A stretch of 64,000 bases of DNA from Candidatus Accumulibacter cognatus (GTDB lineage: Bacteria > Pseudomonadota > Gammaproteobacteria > Burkholderiales > Rhodocyclaceae): the NCBI GenBank assembly GCA_013414765.1, contig CP058708.1:4273553-4337552 (forward strand), written 5' to 3'. The notes beneath the pieces were generated by a model. The model did not search any database. It was not told where the DNA came from and saw only the letters and a list, made by a program, of their open reading frames with translations. Below are positions 21,227 to 28,809 of the stretch, piece after piece. Position 1 is the stretch's first letter; each line of letters opens with the position of its first letter. A program made the translations under genes and the position numbers.

Positions 21227-21850
21227 AAGACATGTCAGCGGTCGCAGCAAGCGATTTTGAGAAGAACGACGAGCGGCACCTGAAGCACCTGAAGCTCTAG
21301 GGCTTGCCGCCGAAGACGATCGAGGCGTATTCGCGCACCATCCGCCGGGGAGGAGATTACTTCGCTCATCCGATCGACGATCTGAGCGAGGTCGACCGGG
21401 GGGATGACTTCACCGACCTGCGCGAGACGCCCTCCTGGAGTTCGGTCAAGCTCGATCTGTACGGGCTCCAGTTCCCCTGGGAGCACGTGCTGAAGAAACC
21501 CTGGGGGGCATCCGGTCTGATCAAGCCGCCGCGCTCACAGCGCTGGCCGGACCTCGTCACGGTCGAGGAGACCGAGCGGATCTTTCTCGCGACGCAGGGG
21601 CTCAGTGACCGCGTTTTCTTCTTCACGCCCTACCGTCTCGGCCTGCGCCTCGGCGAAGGCTTGCGGCGGACGGTCGCCGACCTCGACGGTGCGCGCGAGC
21701 GTGTGCATATCCGCGATGCCCAGGGCAAGCAGGATCGGCTGGTGCCGCTGCCGACGGCCACTCACCCACTCCTGCGCCGATTCTGGCCGCGCCACCGCCA
21801 TCCCGTTCTGCGGTTTCCCCATCGGCACGGCGGCTTGGCGGGTGCACGCG
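21227..21850 (+). pseudogene. IS91-associated tyrosine recombinase, in-frame TAG and 3' truncated
   Basis: From ATG 21227 the frame reads DFEKNDERHLKHLKL, then TAG (21298-21300), then GLPPKTIEAYSRTIRRG, the SAM-like N-terminal domain of XerD-type recombinases. YRLGLRLGEGLRRTVADLD holds the first catalytic Arg and Glu, and GKQDRLVPLPTATHPLLRRFW the beta-hairpin Lys region. The HxxR and Tyr motifs at the C-terminus are missing: the frame runs into the transposase remnant around 21840. Not functional. Confidence 0.65.
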
Positions 21851-22653
21851 CAGCCAGGACACCGCTTCACGCTGCCGGCCGAATGGCGCGGACTCGCTGC
21901 GGCGCACGCCGACGTCGTCTTCGATTCCTGGATGCGCTGCGCCTGGGAAACGGTGCACCGCTTCAGTCAGAACGACCGGCAGTTGCAGGGGACGCCGGGG
22001 GCGATCGCTGTCCTGCACACGCACTCGCGTCGGCTCGACTTCCACCCGCCTGTCCATCTCGTCGTCCCAGCGGCGGCGGTCGATGCGGCGAAGCCGCGGG
22101 GCGACGCAAGCGGCGCGGCAAGAACGGCCCCTACCTGTTCAACGAGAAGGCAATGGCCCAGGTCTTTCGGGCAAGAATGCTGGCGGCGATCGAGGCGGCC
22201 GGCATTGGCCTGCCGGCGTGATATCCGCGGGAATGGGTGGCGCACTGCCAATCGGTGGGCAGCGGCGAGAAGGCCCTGATCTACCTCGGTCGTTACCTCT
22301 ACCGCGGCGTCATCCGTGAACAGGACATCCTCGCCTGCGCGAATGGCCGGGTGAGCTTCCGCCATCGCCACGCGGAAACCGGCAAGGCGGAAAAGCGCTC
22401 GCTCACCGGTGTTGATTTCCTCTGGCGGATTCTCCAGCACGTGCTGCCCAAGGGCTTTCGCCGCGCTCGCCATTTCGGCTTGCTGCCTCTCTTGCTGACG
22501 TTCGATCCGAACCGCTTCAAGCCACCGCGCAAGGAGCGGCCACCGATGCTTTGCTCGTGCTGTGGCGCGCTGATGACGATCGTCAGGACGCGGATTCGGG
22601 CGACGTCGTCCGCAGTCGTCGCGGTCGTGCCGCGCGTCGGGGTCGCCCTCTGA
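21836..22653 (+). pseudogene. IS91-family (Y2) transposase, frameshifted and truncated
   Basis: Three frames together match the middle and C-terminus of IS91/IS801 transposases: HRFTLPAEWRGLAAAH, LHTHSRRLDFHPPVHLVVP with the HxH metal motif, YLFNEKAMAQVFRARML, then TGA at 22219-22221, KALIYLGRYLYRGVI with the HUH-partner Tyr, and FLWRILQHVLPKGFRRARHF. At least one frameshift near 22080 and the TGA disable it. The N-terminal zinc finger is missing. Confidence 0.7.
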
Positions 22654-22908
22654 TCAGGTCTGTCGAGCCCTCAGCGCTGCCCGGCCGCATTCAGGACTTC
22701 AGTTTCCCCAAGCTGAATGATGCGGCCGCCCGGAAAGGGGTGGGCGAGACGCGAAAACGGCCGCTTTCGGGAGATCGGCGTCGCGCAGGCGGCGGCGCGC
22801 CGAAACTTTCCGCTCCCGCCCCACCGGCGTTCATGCCGATAGGGTCAATCCAGAAAAGATCGTTGCAGGGGGGAGCCTCGCGCTCCGGCCCGGGCTCGTC
22901 CAACCAAC

Positions 22909-22938
22909 GGATAGATCGTGGCTTCGCACGATCTATCC
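22909..22938. repeat. perfect 12-bp hairpin near the IS91 right end
   Basis: GGATAGATCGTG (22909-22920) and CACGATCTATCC (22927-22938) flank a GCTTCG loop. TTGTATCTT follows, so it could be a weak terminator or the replication/termination hairpin of the rolling-circle element. Confidence 0.55.
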
Positions 22939-23057
22939 TTGTATCTTCCTGAATCATGAATATGAACGTTGTTGATACGCTGTGGAGCTTATTCGTTATG
23001 CCTCAGGCGCTGTAGTAACGAAAATTCTTGACTCCTTGAATTGTTGTTACTACGATA

Positions 23058-23363
23058 ATGGTCATATGTACGCACATTCTCTGGGACGATGGGAAGCGGC
23101 AAGCGAACCTCGACAAGCATGGACTGGACTTTACCGATGCGGTGATGGTACTGGAGAGTCCCTATCGCCTTGACGTTGAGAGTGTGCGAGGCGGCGAACA
23201 GCGGACGCAATCGTTCGCTTACGTGTTTGATGTGCTGGCAGTGCTGACGGTTGTGCATGTGGCGCGCGAAGACGCCGTGCGGATCGTGAGTTTCCGCCCG
23301 GCGAGCGAAGAGGAAAGGAGCGCTTACCATGGCTGGCTCGAAAATGACTTCAACGACAACTGA
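23058..23363 (+). CDS. brnT: BrnT-family ribonuclease toxin, cassette gene
   Basis: A 101-residue toxin. LWDDGKRQANLDKHGLDFTD, SPYRLD, LTVVHVAREDAVRIVSFRPA and SEEERSAY match BrnT (WDxxKxxxNxxKHGVSFE...RIISARxAxxxER). BrnT is an RNase-like translation inhibitor. It is on the plus strand, opposite to the attC orientation of the array, so it must bring its own promoter, as is common for cassette toxin-antitoxin units. The brnA gene overlaps its 3' end by 35 bp. Confidence 0.85.
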   Translation: MVICTHILWDDGKRQANLDKHGLDFTDAVMVLESPYRLDVESVRGGEQRTQSFAYVFDVLAVLTVVHVAREDAVRIVSFRPASEEERSAYHGWLENDFNDN

Positions 23364-23667
23364 TAGGATGCGTGCCGCTCGCAATCGCGGCGAGAGCAAG
23401 ACTGACGTGACCAAAGTGCGTGCCGGAACCCCATACGTTTGGGACGGTAAGAACGAAGACGAACGGCCGCTGACGCGCGAAGAAATGCAGGCCGGGATTG
23501 AGGTATACCGGAAGCAGCGCGGGCGTCCGACAGGCGGCGACAAAGAGTCGACCACCATTCGGTTCGACCGCGACGTTCTCGCGGCCTTCCGCGCAGGTGG
23601 TCCGGGCTGGCAGACGCGGATGAACGCGGCGCTACGCGACTGGCTCAAGACTCACTCCCGTGAGTAA
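23329..23667 (+). CDS. brnA: BrnA-family antitoxin, cassette gene
   Basis: The 112-residue antitoxin has a disordered N-terminus and a C-terminal DNA-binding/toxin-neutralising part: KQRGRPTGGDKESTTIRFD then VLAAFRAGGPGWQTRMNAAL, the BrnA ribbon-helix-helix signature. The start at 23329 is set by AAGGAG (23314-23319) 9 nt upstream. It likely represses its own operon. The unit would stabilise the cassette array against loss. Confidence 0.85.
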   Translation: MAGSKMTSTTTDRMRAARNRGESKTDVTKVRAGTPYVWDGKNEDERPLTREEMQAGIEVYRKQRGRPTGGDKESTTIRFDRDVLAAFRAGGPGWQTRMNAALRDWLKTHSRE

Positions 23668-23678
23668 TGTCTGCTGAG

Positions 23679-23810
23679 GCATAACGTTCTAGCTAACCCC
23701 GCGAGCGGAGGCAGGTACTGTAAGCCCAAACTGCGACGATGCTACGATTGGCGCAGGCCGGGCTTACAGTACCTGCCGTAGCGAGTCGGGGGTTGAGCGA
23801 GGGGTTAGGC
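23679..23810 (-). other. attC site (132 bp)
   Basis: Minus strand: GCCTAAC (23810-23804) ... GTTATGC (23685-23679). Inner arms CCCTCGCTCAACCCC and GGGGTTAGCTAGAAC pair, with a long inner palindrome GGCAGGTACTGTAAGCCC / GGGCTTACAGTACCTGCC. Confidence 0.9.
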
Positions 23811-23815
23811 GGCAC

Positions 23816-24169
23816 TCACGCCACTTGCGCCAGTGGGACAAGTATTTCGACCGACTCGTACGGTACTGATACCTGTCCCTCTTCGTTCCGCTCAATCAGG
23901 CCAAGCTCTTCAAGTCGCGTCGCGTCTGTATGGACGTTCGAGTAGTTGCGCTCAGCAGCCTTTGCCAAGGCATAGACACTGCACGGCCCAACACGGCGCA
24001 GGGTATCCAGGAGATCGACTCGGGCGGGAGTGAGCTCAGAGAAGAGCATGCGTGCTGATTCGAAGCTGAGCTTGAAGTCTGGTGAAGTACCGCGACGGCT
24101 GGCAGCTAGTTGTGCGCGGGCGCTCCGCACTGCAGATCCGCGCTTGGAGACTTCGATGATGGCCTTCAT
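23816..24169 (-). CDS. TumA-like winged-helix antitoxin, cassette gene
   Basis: The 117-residue protein has a charged N-terminus and a winged helix-turn-helix: LTPARVDLLDTLRRVGPCSV, YALAKAAERNYSNVHTDATR, LEELGLIERNEEGQ. This is the pattern of HTH antitoxins paired with TumE toxins. ATG 24169 overlaps the toxin stop (ATGA) with GGAGAG just upstream, preferred over ATG 24181. It ends 5 bases before the attC R'' site. Confidence 0.75.
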   Translation of the reverse strand: MKAIIEVSKRGSAVRSARAQLAASRRGTSPDFKLSFESARMLFSELTPARVDLLDTLRRVGPCSVYALAKAAERNYSNVHTDATRLEELGLIERNEEGQVSVPYESVEILVPLAQVA

Positions 24170-24462
24170 GGTGCTCTCCATTCTTGGACGTCGCGTTCAA
24201 AATCATCGAGCAGCTTGTCAAGCGACTCAAACACATAGGCAAGCTCAAGTCCGTTCACATGGCGGTGATCACCTTTGCCGCGTTCGTTGTCGTAGCGGAC
24301 GCGCTCCACACCTGCCTGCCCGTAGTACAGCCTGTACTTGAAGCCGTGGACACTTGGCGGCAGAGGTTCCGGAAGACTCCAGATGACCACTTCAACGATT
24401 GATCCGTCGTCGCGGATTTCCTTGGTGCGTGCAAGCAACTCTGCCTGCGTGTATTGCATCAT
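24166..24462 (-). CDS. TumE-family toxin (DUF6516-like), cassette gene
   Basis: The 98-residue product shows HGFKYRLYYGQAGVERVRYD, NERGKGDHRHVNG and FESLDKLLDDFERDV, the conserved core of TumE toxins (KYRLxYG...YDNERGKGDHRH). The His-rich KGDHRH is the likely active or binding site. ATG 24462 begins MMQYTQAELLART. Toxin precedes antitoxin, with a 4-base overlap, the usual order for this family. The pair is a stabilising module in the array. Confidence 0.75.
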   Translation of the reverse strand: MMQYTQAELLARTKEIRDDGSIVEVVIWSLPEPLPPSVHGFKYRLYYGQAGVERVRYDNERGKGDHRHVNGLELAYVFESLDKLLDDFERDVQEWRAP

Positions 24463-24505
24463 AGCAATACACGACGCCGGAGTCCAGCGAAGGGTGCCCT
24501 GTGCC

Positions 24506-24601
24506 ACCTAACGTGAAGGTAACCGGCCGCCGAAGCGCGTAGCGCGTAGGGAACCCAACAGCGTAGCTGTTGGGCGGTCCGTGTTGACCGTAGGGTTAGC
24601 C
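24506..24601 (-). other. attC site (96 bp)
   Basis: Minus strand: GGCTAAC (24601-24595) ... GTTAGGT (24512-24506). Arms CTACGGTCAACACGGACCGC and GGCGGCCGGTTACCTTCAC pair imperfectly around CCCAACAGCTACGCTGTTGGG. The stop TAA of the next gene is inside R''. Confidence 0.9.
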
Positions 24602-25075
24602 ATCTATTCCCCGCAAGACATTGCCATGCACGAGGTAGTGATTGATTCGAGCCTCCCAATCTTGCATGAATTTGCGGTAGTGATCGTCGGTGAACGCGGC
24701 CACAAAGGCGTCACCTTCCGGACCAAGACTCGTATGCGTATAACTGATCTCCGCCTCGGAGCCAGACCCATTAGGGCGAAGCTGTATCGTGAGCCTGCAC
24801 GCGGTTACCAGTGGAGTGATCTTCAGCATTTCCACGAGGCCCTTGTCTTGGTCATGTCTGGTGACATACCAGATTGCGTTATTTGGTGATGCACTAGTAA
24901 CGAAGACACAATCGGACTCTGCAACTCCGGAGTCGGTAAGCACAGAGATTGGGTCCCAGCCCTCAATCCAGTCAGCCTCGCGTACAGGGCAAAGCAGCGG
25001 AAAAACGGCAGACGGCTCAGCGACTAGCTGTTGCGTGTAAGTGCGGGTCACACGATTCGGTTTGGTGATCTTCAT
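24596..25075 (-). CDS. SRPBCC (START-like) domain protein, cassette gene
   Basis: The 159-residue protein begins MKITKPNRVTRTYTQQLVAE. PSAVFPLLCPVREADWIEGW is the helix-strand motif of the polyketide cyclase/SRPBCC fold (VFPLLCPVRE..W). AIWYVTRHDQDKGLVEMLKI and SGSEAEISYTHTSLGPEGDA are later strands, and FMQDWEARINHYL the long C-terminal helix. These barrels bind hydrophobic ligands. Its stop codon lies in the attC. Ligand unknown. Confidence 0.7.
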   Translation of the reverse strand: MKITKPNRVTRTYTQQLVAEPSAVFPLLCPVREADWIEGWDPISVLTDSGVAESDCVFVTSASPNNAIWYVTRHDQDKGLVEMLKITPLVTACRLTIQLRPNGSGSEAEISYTHTSLGPEGDAFVAAFTDDHYRKFMQDWEARINHYLVHGNVLRGIDG

Positions 25076-25097
25076 CTCAGTGGTGAGTGGCAAAGAT

Positions 25098-25185
25098 GGC
25101 TAACGTCGTGCTGTGCGGCCGGCCAGCACCGAAGATTGGCCTGGCGCGGTGCTGGCGGCCGATCCGCACCAGCTACGGGTTAGAC
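25098..25185 (-). other. attC site (88 bp)
   Basis: Minus strand: GTCTAAC (25185-25179) ... GTTAGCC (25104-25098). Arms GCTGGTGCGGATCGGCCGCC and GGCCGGCCGCACAGCACGAC pair, with CAGCACCGCG/CGGTGCTGG inside. Confidence 0.9.
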
Positions 25186-25199
25186 GGCAACGACCCGAA

Positions 25200-25898
25200 T
25201 TACAGTGGATCATCCTTTGTTGCCTCTAGCCGTGCATCGTTAGCGACGATCCATTTCTCCAAGTTCTCAAACTGGTTCGACCATTCGTCGTTATATTCCG
25301 AACTGAACGTCAATATGCAGAGCCGCATCAGCGGTACATGCCTTTCGCCATACATCGCGACCCAGTTGTTTGAAAACGTCGTCGTATGGTTCTCGTGATC
25401 GACTCGAGAGTAGCCGAAGCAGATTCCTTCAAAGTTGGGATGAGCGCTCTCCGAGAGATTAGCGTACATGTCCATCACGCCAGGATACTTCTCGTCTGCC
25501 TTTTTCAGTACGGTCAAGACGTTTATCGATTCATGCTTCGTGGATTTGTCTTTCGACCCCAGCAGCAACCTAGACGTCTTTTGAGAAAACAAGTGGAAGT
25601 TTTCAGTGCCAGCTAGCACGCTCTTGGTTAACTGATTCAAGTAGATGAGCAGAGCGATGGTTTCGATTGCACTCCTGATCAGAATCCTGCTTCCGAGGGT
25701 GTGGCCCGTGTTGTGAAGGGTGTGTGCCTGAAAGAGTAGATCGTGCGCACGCCAGGCCACGGACTCTCTTAGCATGAGACTGCGGAACGGGGCTTTCCAT
25801 TTATGAGCTGCTGGACTCCTTGAGTACAGAGCGGCCAACTTGATCTTGCTCAGGAGGGACTGCTTCCATTCGCCAAGGGCTTGCTCGATGCCATCCAT
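25200..25898 (-). CDS. hypothetical protein, cassette gene
   Basis: A 232-residue helical protein that I do not recognise. Features: a central amphipathic helix TLGSRILIRSAIETIALLIY followed by LNQLTKSVL, and LSESAHPNFEGICFGYSRVD. R-S-x-x-E at the centre and a later S-E-x-x-H-P recall the DUF5677/HEPN-like helical proteins, where such residues lie in the core, but this is only a pattern match. No signal peptide or membrane segment. Codon use is AT-richer than the flanking core genes, typical of cassettes. Confidence 0.6.
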   Translation of the reverse strand: MDGIEQALGEWKQSLLSKIKLAALYSRSPAAHKWKAPFRSLMLRESVAWRAHDLLFQAHTLHNTGHTLGSRILIRSAIETIALLIYLNQLTKSVLAGTENFHLFSQKTSRLLLGSKDKSTKHESINVLTVLKKADEKYPGVMDMYANLSESAHPNFEGICFGYSRVDHENHTTTFSNNWVAMYGERHVPLMRLCILTFSSEYNDEWSNQFENLEKWIVANDARLEATKDDPL

Positions 25899-25902
25899 TG
25901 CC

Positions 25903-25973
25903 GTCTAACGACTGACATAACGGGCGCTGCGCGGCTTCATCGCGCAGCGCCCGTGTTGATGATTGGGTTGGGC
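25903..25973 (-). other. attC site (71 bp)
   Basis: Minus strand: GCCCAAC (25973-25967) ... GTTAGAC (25909-25903). Inner palindrome CGGGCGCTGCGCG / CGCGCAGCGCCCG with a GATGAAGC loop; the same arm family recurs at 20.3, 28.7 and 32.1 kb. Confidence 0.92.
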
Positions 25974-25974
25974 G

Positions 25975-26484
25975 TCATTGCGACTCCATTAGACCGACCC
26001 ATTCAATGTGCTTTCCAATGACCTCAAATAGCTCAGTGTCGATATACCGTCCAGGCAACTCCTTTCGGCAGTCGGCGAGATACTCAAGGACGGCACCGTA
26101 GATGCCTTCGCTGGTGTAGGGGTACGGTATCTCTACCTCGGGGGCAAGCTTCCACGTGTGGTACTCAAGAACTTTCGTTCTGGAGCGGACGATACGCTTC
26201 TTCCGAACCGCAAAATATTCCCCTCGCACTTGTGGTCCGAGGAAGTGCAACCTGATGTAGCCAATAATTTCGTTGAACGTCCAGCAGCCACCATATGAAC
26301 GCTGGAGGTGATCTCGAATGGCGATATTGCAGTTTGGATCTGCGACTTCTCTCTCGCGCTCGGCTTGACTGTATGGCGAGTCTTTTGGGAAGAGCACCCC
26401 GTCAATGTATTCGTCGCGCTCGCGGTAGTAGCGCTCCTCGGGGAGCCGATAAACAGGGATATCGTAGAAGTACCGTGTGGTCAC
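25975..26484 (-). CDS. hypothetical protein, cassette gene
   Basis: I place the start at GTG 26484 (VTTRYFYDIPVYRL), because a longer frame would cross the attC at 26494-26553. The 169-residue protein is rich in Tyr and charged residues. YRLPEERYYRERDEYIDGVL, NCNIAIRDHLQRSYGGCWTF, NEIIGYIRLHFLGPQVRGEY and FEVIGKHIEWVG are the main segments. No family is recognised and there is no membrane segment. It starts 10 bases inside its cassette boundary and stops 2 bases before the next attC, so the cassette has almost no spare DNA. Confidence 0.6.
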   Translation of the reverse strand: MTTRYFYDIPVYRLPEERYYRERDEYIDGVLFPKDSPYSQAEREREVADPNCNIAIRDHLQRSYGGCWTFNEIIGYIRLHFLGPQVRGEYFAVRKKRIVRSRTKVLEYHTWKLAPEVEIPYPYTSEGIYGAVLEYLADCRKELPGRYIDTELFEVIGKHIEWVGLMESQ

Positions 26485-26493
26485 TATGCTGAC

Positions 26494-26553
26494 GCCCAAC
26501 GTGCTGGTGCTCAGCGGCCGGCGTAGCCGGTCCGTTGCAGCACCGTGTTGGAC
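26494..26553 (-). other. attC site (60 bp)
   Basis: Minus strand: GTCCAAC (26553-26547) ... GTTGGGC (26500-26494). Arms CGGTGCTGCAACGGAC and CCGCTGAGCACCAGC pair around CGGCTACGCCGG. Confidence 0.88.
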
Positions 26554-26614
26554 GACCCTTCCGATCCGGTTCTTCCAAGCACTTCCCCGTCCTACAAACT
26601 CAACCATCCCGCCC

Positions 26615-28219
26615 TCATATTGGGGTGCGTCGCGCCGGCAAGTACACACCCAGAGCCTCCTCTACCCTTACTCCAAGCATGCGCATCGGATCTTCGGGCT
26701 TAAGTCGTCGATCAAGTGACCGGACCACCAGGTTCGTCAGGTCTTGACTGCTACCGAGGCCCAGCACCGATGCGAGGATGGTCAACAAGTGCTTTCCAGG
26801 TAGGACGGCGAGCATGCTCTGCCCGCCCTGCGAGATCGCACCCTCGACACGCTGCTGCTCCTCTTGGAAGATCAACCGAACCTTCTCAGGCAGGGCTAGG
26901 TCGGTGAGTGAGGCTACGTGGCGATCTCGGCTGTCGTCGACCGTGTCCCCTATCTGCGCGCCGTGGAATGCCCGATCCAAGAGGTCACCTACGCGAGCGC
27001 GAACGCGACGCACGACGACGGCAGCCAGCGTCTTGTTTCGGAAGGTGCGACGAATCTCGCCGACGAACTCTGCGACGACGTCATCTGCATTCTTTCCGAG
27101 ATGCGTCGCTAGATGCCGAACGAGGGTCGGGTCACAGATCACGCTTTCAATCTCGTGCAATGGAAGCACATCCACGGCGTCGGGGAAGGACTCCAACTTC
27201 GCATCGCTATCAAAGTCGCGATCCACTAGGCCTGACACATGAGCGGCTACGACGCCGATCGTCCTGAGGCCAGCGACGGCTGAACACACTGCGCTCCGAT
27301 CGCCCGCAGCTACAGCGAACGTCTCGTCGTCATCAAACCATGACGAGAACAGGTCGCTTGCGAACCCCTTCCCGCGCTCGCCCTCGAACATGAAGATGCG
27401 CTTGGCGTAGAACGGGAGCGTGGCTGCTCCCAGGACCTCCGCAGCAACGGTGGACGGGAGGTCATCCACCAGGACGGCATTGGCCCCACCACCAGCCCTC
27501 GCTACAAGAACCTTCGCTCGTCTTCGGGAGAGGGCGAAGTTCAAGTCATGAGTTACGTAGACGAACCTGCAGTCCGTACGCAGTCCCTCGGCCTCGTCCC
27601 AGAACCTGACCGACAGCCGGCTGTGCATGTGCAACTCAGGTTCGTCAACAACGAGCACCGGATGCTCTGCTATCAGTACGCGTGCCGCCATATAGAGGAC
27701 GGTTCTCTCCCCGTCGCTCATCCTTCGGAGATGGTATGGGTCCGAAGACTCGTTCGCGTCGAGCCTTCTCACTCTAGGAAAGAAGCCGCTAATCTCCAGC
27801 TTCCGTTTGGGGAAGAGCCTGCTCCAAAGACCTTGGAGACGAATCAACCCCGTATCGTCAACCGGGGCAAGCGGGGTTCCGCTTTCCAGTGCCTGTTCGT
27901 TAGTCCTCGTCAGCCGGTTCGTATGCTCTTGGATGAGCTTCGACAGGATGAAGTTGATGTCGGCGGTAGGATGCCACGGGTTCTGATGCCACTGAGCCTG
28001 CTGCGACCGCACGTTGTTGAGCAGATTCTGCTCCTCTTGGACTGGGAGACTATCGTCGACCCACGTCTGCCGCTGAGCACTGATCGCGTTTCCTCCGTTC
28101 GCTTGCGTAATCCTCTGAGCGAGCTGGGTCTTTCCGGATCCGTTCGGACCGAGGATGACAATCGGAGAGTCGCCGTCCACATCTCCGAAGTCTGGGATGG
28201 TGATCTTGTGTGTTGCCAT
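26615..28219 (-). CDS. AAA ATPase with DUF4435-like C-terminal domain, cassette gene
   Basis: A 534-residue protein. N-terminal ABC/SMC-type ATPase: Walker A ILGPNGSGKT near residue 23, signature-like RRMSDGERTVLYMAARVL near 168, Walker B HPVLVVDEPELHMHS, and the switch His in FVYVTHDLNFALS. From about 270 it has the DUF4435/TOPRIM-like pattern: IFMFEGERGKGFASDLF, VAAGDRSAVCSAVAG, VSGLVDRDFDSD and LPLHEIESVICDP. This architecture resembles OLD-like and other defence ATPases, where the second domain acts as a nuclease. It is a 1.6-kb cassette, large for an integron. A defence role is inference. Confidence 0.75.
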   Translation of the reverse strand: MATHKITIPDFGDVDGDSPIVILGPNGSGKTQLAQRITQANGGNAISAQRQTWVDDSLPVQEEQNLLNNVRSQQAQWHQNPWHPTADINFILSKLIQEHTNRLTRTNEQALESGTPLAPVDDTGLIRLQGLWSRLFPKRKLEISGFFPRVRRLDANESSDPYHLRRMSDGERTVLYMAARVLIAEHPVLVVDEPELHMHSRLSVRFWDEAEGLRTDCRFVYVTHDLNFALSRRRAKVLVARAGGGANAVLVDDLPSTVAAEVLGAATLPFYAKRIFMFEGERGKGFASDLFSSWFDDDETFAVAAGDRSAVCSAVAGLRTIGVVAAHVSGLVDRDFDSDAKLESFPDAVDVLPLHEIESVICDPTLVRHLATHLGKNADDVVAEFVGEIRRTFRNKTLAAVVVRRVRARVGDLLDRAFHGAQIGDTVDDSRDRHVASLTDLALPEKVRLIFQEEQQRVEGAISQGGQSMLAVLPGKHLLTILASVLGLGSSQDLTNLVVRSLDRRLKPEDPMRMLGVRVEEALGVYLPARRTPI

Positions 28220-28300
28220 TTGGTTCCCAATGAGCGCCAGGCCAGCAGCCCTCAGGTTACCGGCGATGGCGGGGGGTGTTCAGGCGTCTCGGACGACGTC

Positions 28301-28307
28301 GTCCAAC
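28301..28307 (-). other. attC R'-like half-site with no recognisable partner
   Basis: GTTGGAC on the minus strand (28307-28301), followed in plus by GTGAATTAGG, resembles the outer end of neighbouring sites (AACGTGAA...). No paired arm or R'' is found up to the next gene's stop at 28379, so this boundary is either a degenerate attC or chance. Confidence 0.35.
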
Positions 28308-28378
28308 GTGAATTAGGACTCTTTTATTCCAATGGAGAATAAATATGGAAAACAGAAAAGAACACGACGCAGCATCTC

Positions 28379-28660
28379 CTATTGATTTGGGCAACCTTGC
28401 TGGGTTGGTGAATGAAGCGTGGCGCGTATCGTTTGGGACATCACGTCAAGCGCTTCTTGAATCAACTGCTGCTGACGGTCTGAAAGCGAAGTGGCGTAGA
28501 GAGAATTTGCGTCGTTTAGTTGTCTCTCTGATTCCAAGGTATGCAGGAAAACTTCGCCGTCTGGTAATGCGCGAAGCAGGGCCGATGAGATGATGCCCAA
28601 GTACACACAACGTGCCTCAACGGCTTCGAGTCTGGCGGCGATCTTTTCGATGTTGTCCAT
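28379..28660 (-). CDS. small hypothetical protein, cassette gene
   Basis: A 93-residue, probably all-helical protein: MDNIEKIAARLEAVEARCVY, LGIISSALLRALPDG, LSDRQQQLIQEALDVMSQTI. ATG 28660 is chosen because AAGGAG ends 6 nt upstream. A plus-strand frame (28345-28593, start with GGAGA) overlaps almost entirely, but its sequence is less protein-like. No family is recognised. Confidence 0.5.
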   Translation of the reverse strand: MDNIEKIAARLEAVEARCVYLGIISSALLRALPDGEVFLHTLESERQLNDANSLYATSLSDRQQQLIQEALDVMSQTIRATLHSPTQQGCPNQ

Positions 28661-28732
28661 GATCATCTCCTTTCAACGGTTTTTGCTGATTTCAATCGGT
28701 GATAAGCGTGCGGACGAGCGTGTTGGCAAGAG

Positions 28733-28802
28733 TTCTAACGTGGAAGTCACCGGCGCTGCGCGGCTTTATCGCGCAGCGTCCGTGTGGACTGCCGGGTTGG
28801 GC
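28733..28802 (-). other. attC site (70 bp)
   Basis: Minus strand: GCCCAAC (28802-28796) ... GTTAGAA (28739-28733). Inner palindrome GGACGCTGCGCG / CGCGCAGCGCC with GATAAAGC loop. Confidence 0.92.
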
Positions 28803-28809
28803 TTTGGTA

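Larger units (their letters stand above)
21115..22980 (+). mobile_element. degenerate IS91-like element with tyrosine recombinase
   Basis: The segment between the GDSL cassette and the BrnTA cassette holds an integrase remnant fused to an IS91-type transposase remnant in the same orientation. Exact ends cannot be set: no terminal inverted repeats are expected for this rolling-circle family. A 12-bp perfect hairpin at 22909-22938 may mark the right end. It appears to have replaced the gene of the cassette whose attC is at 21057-21114. Confidence 0.65.

Noticed and set aside
25975..26649. 224-codon form of the cassette gene starting at 26649
   Set aside because: It would cross the attC at 26494-26553; the cassette-internal GTG 26484 is the sensible start.
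27548..28342. 264-codon plus-strand frame opposite the AAA-DUF4435 gene
   Set aside because: The minus strand carries Walker A, signature and Walker B motifs in order; the plus frame has none.
28345..28593. 82-codon plus-strand gene with GGAGA upstream
   Set aside because: The overlapping minus-strand gene (28660) has a better RBS, more natural composition and the orientation of the array.
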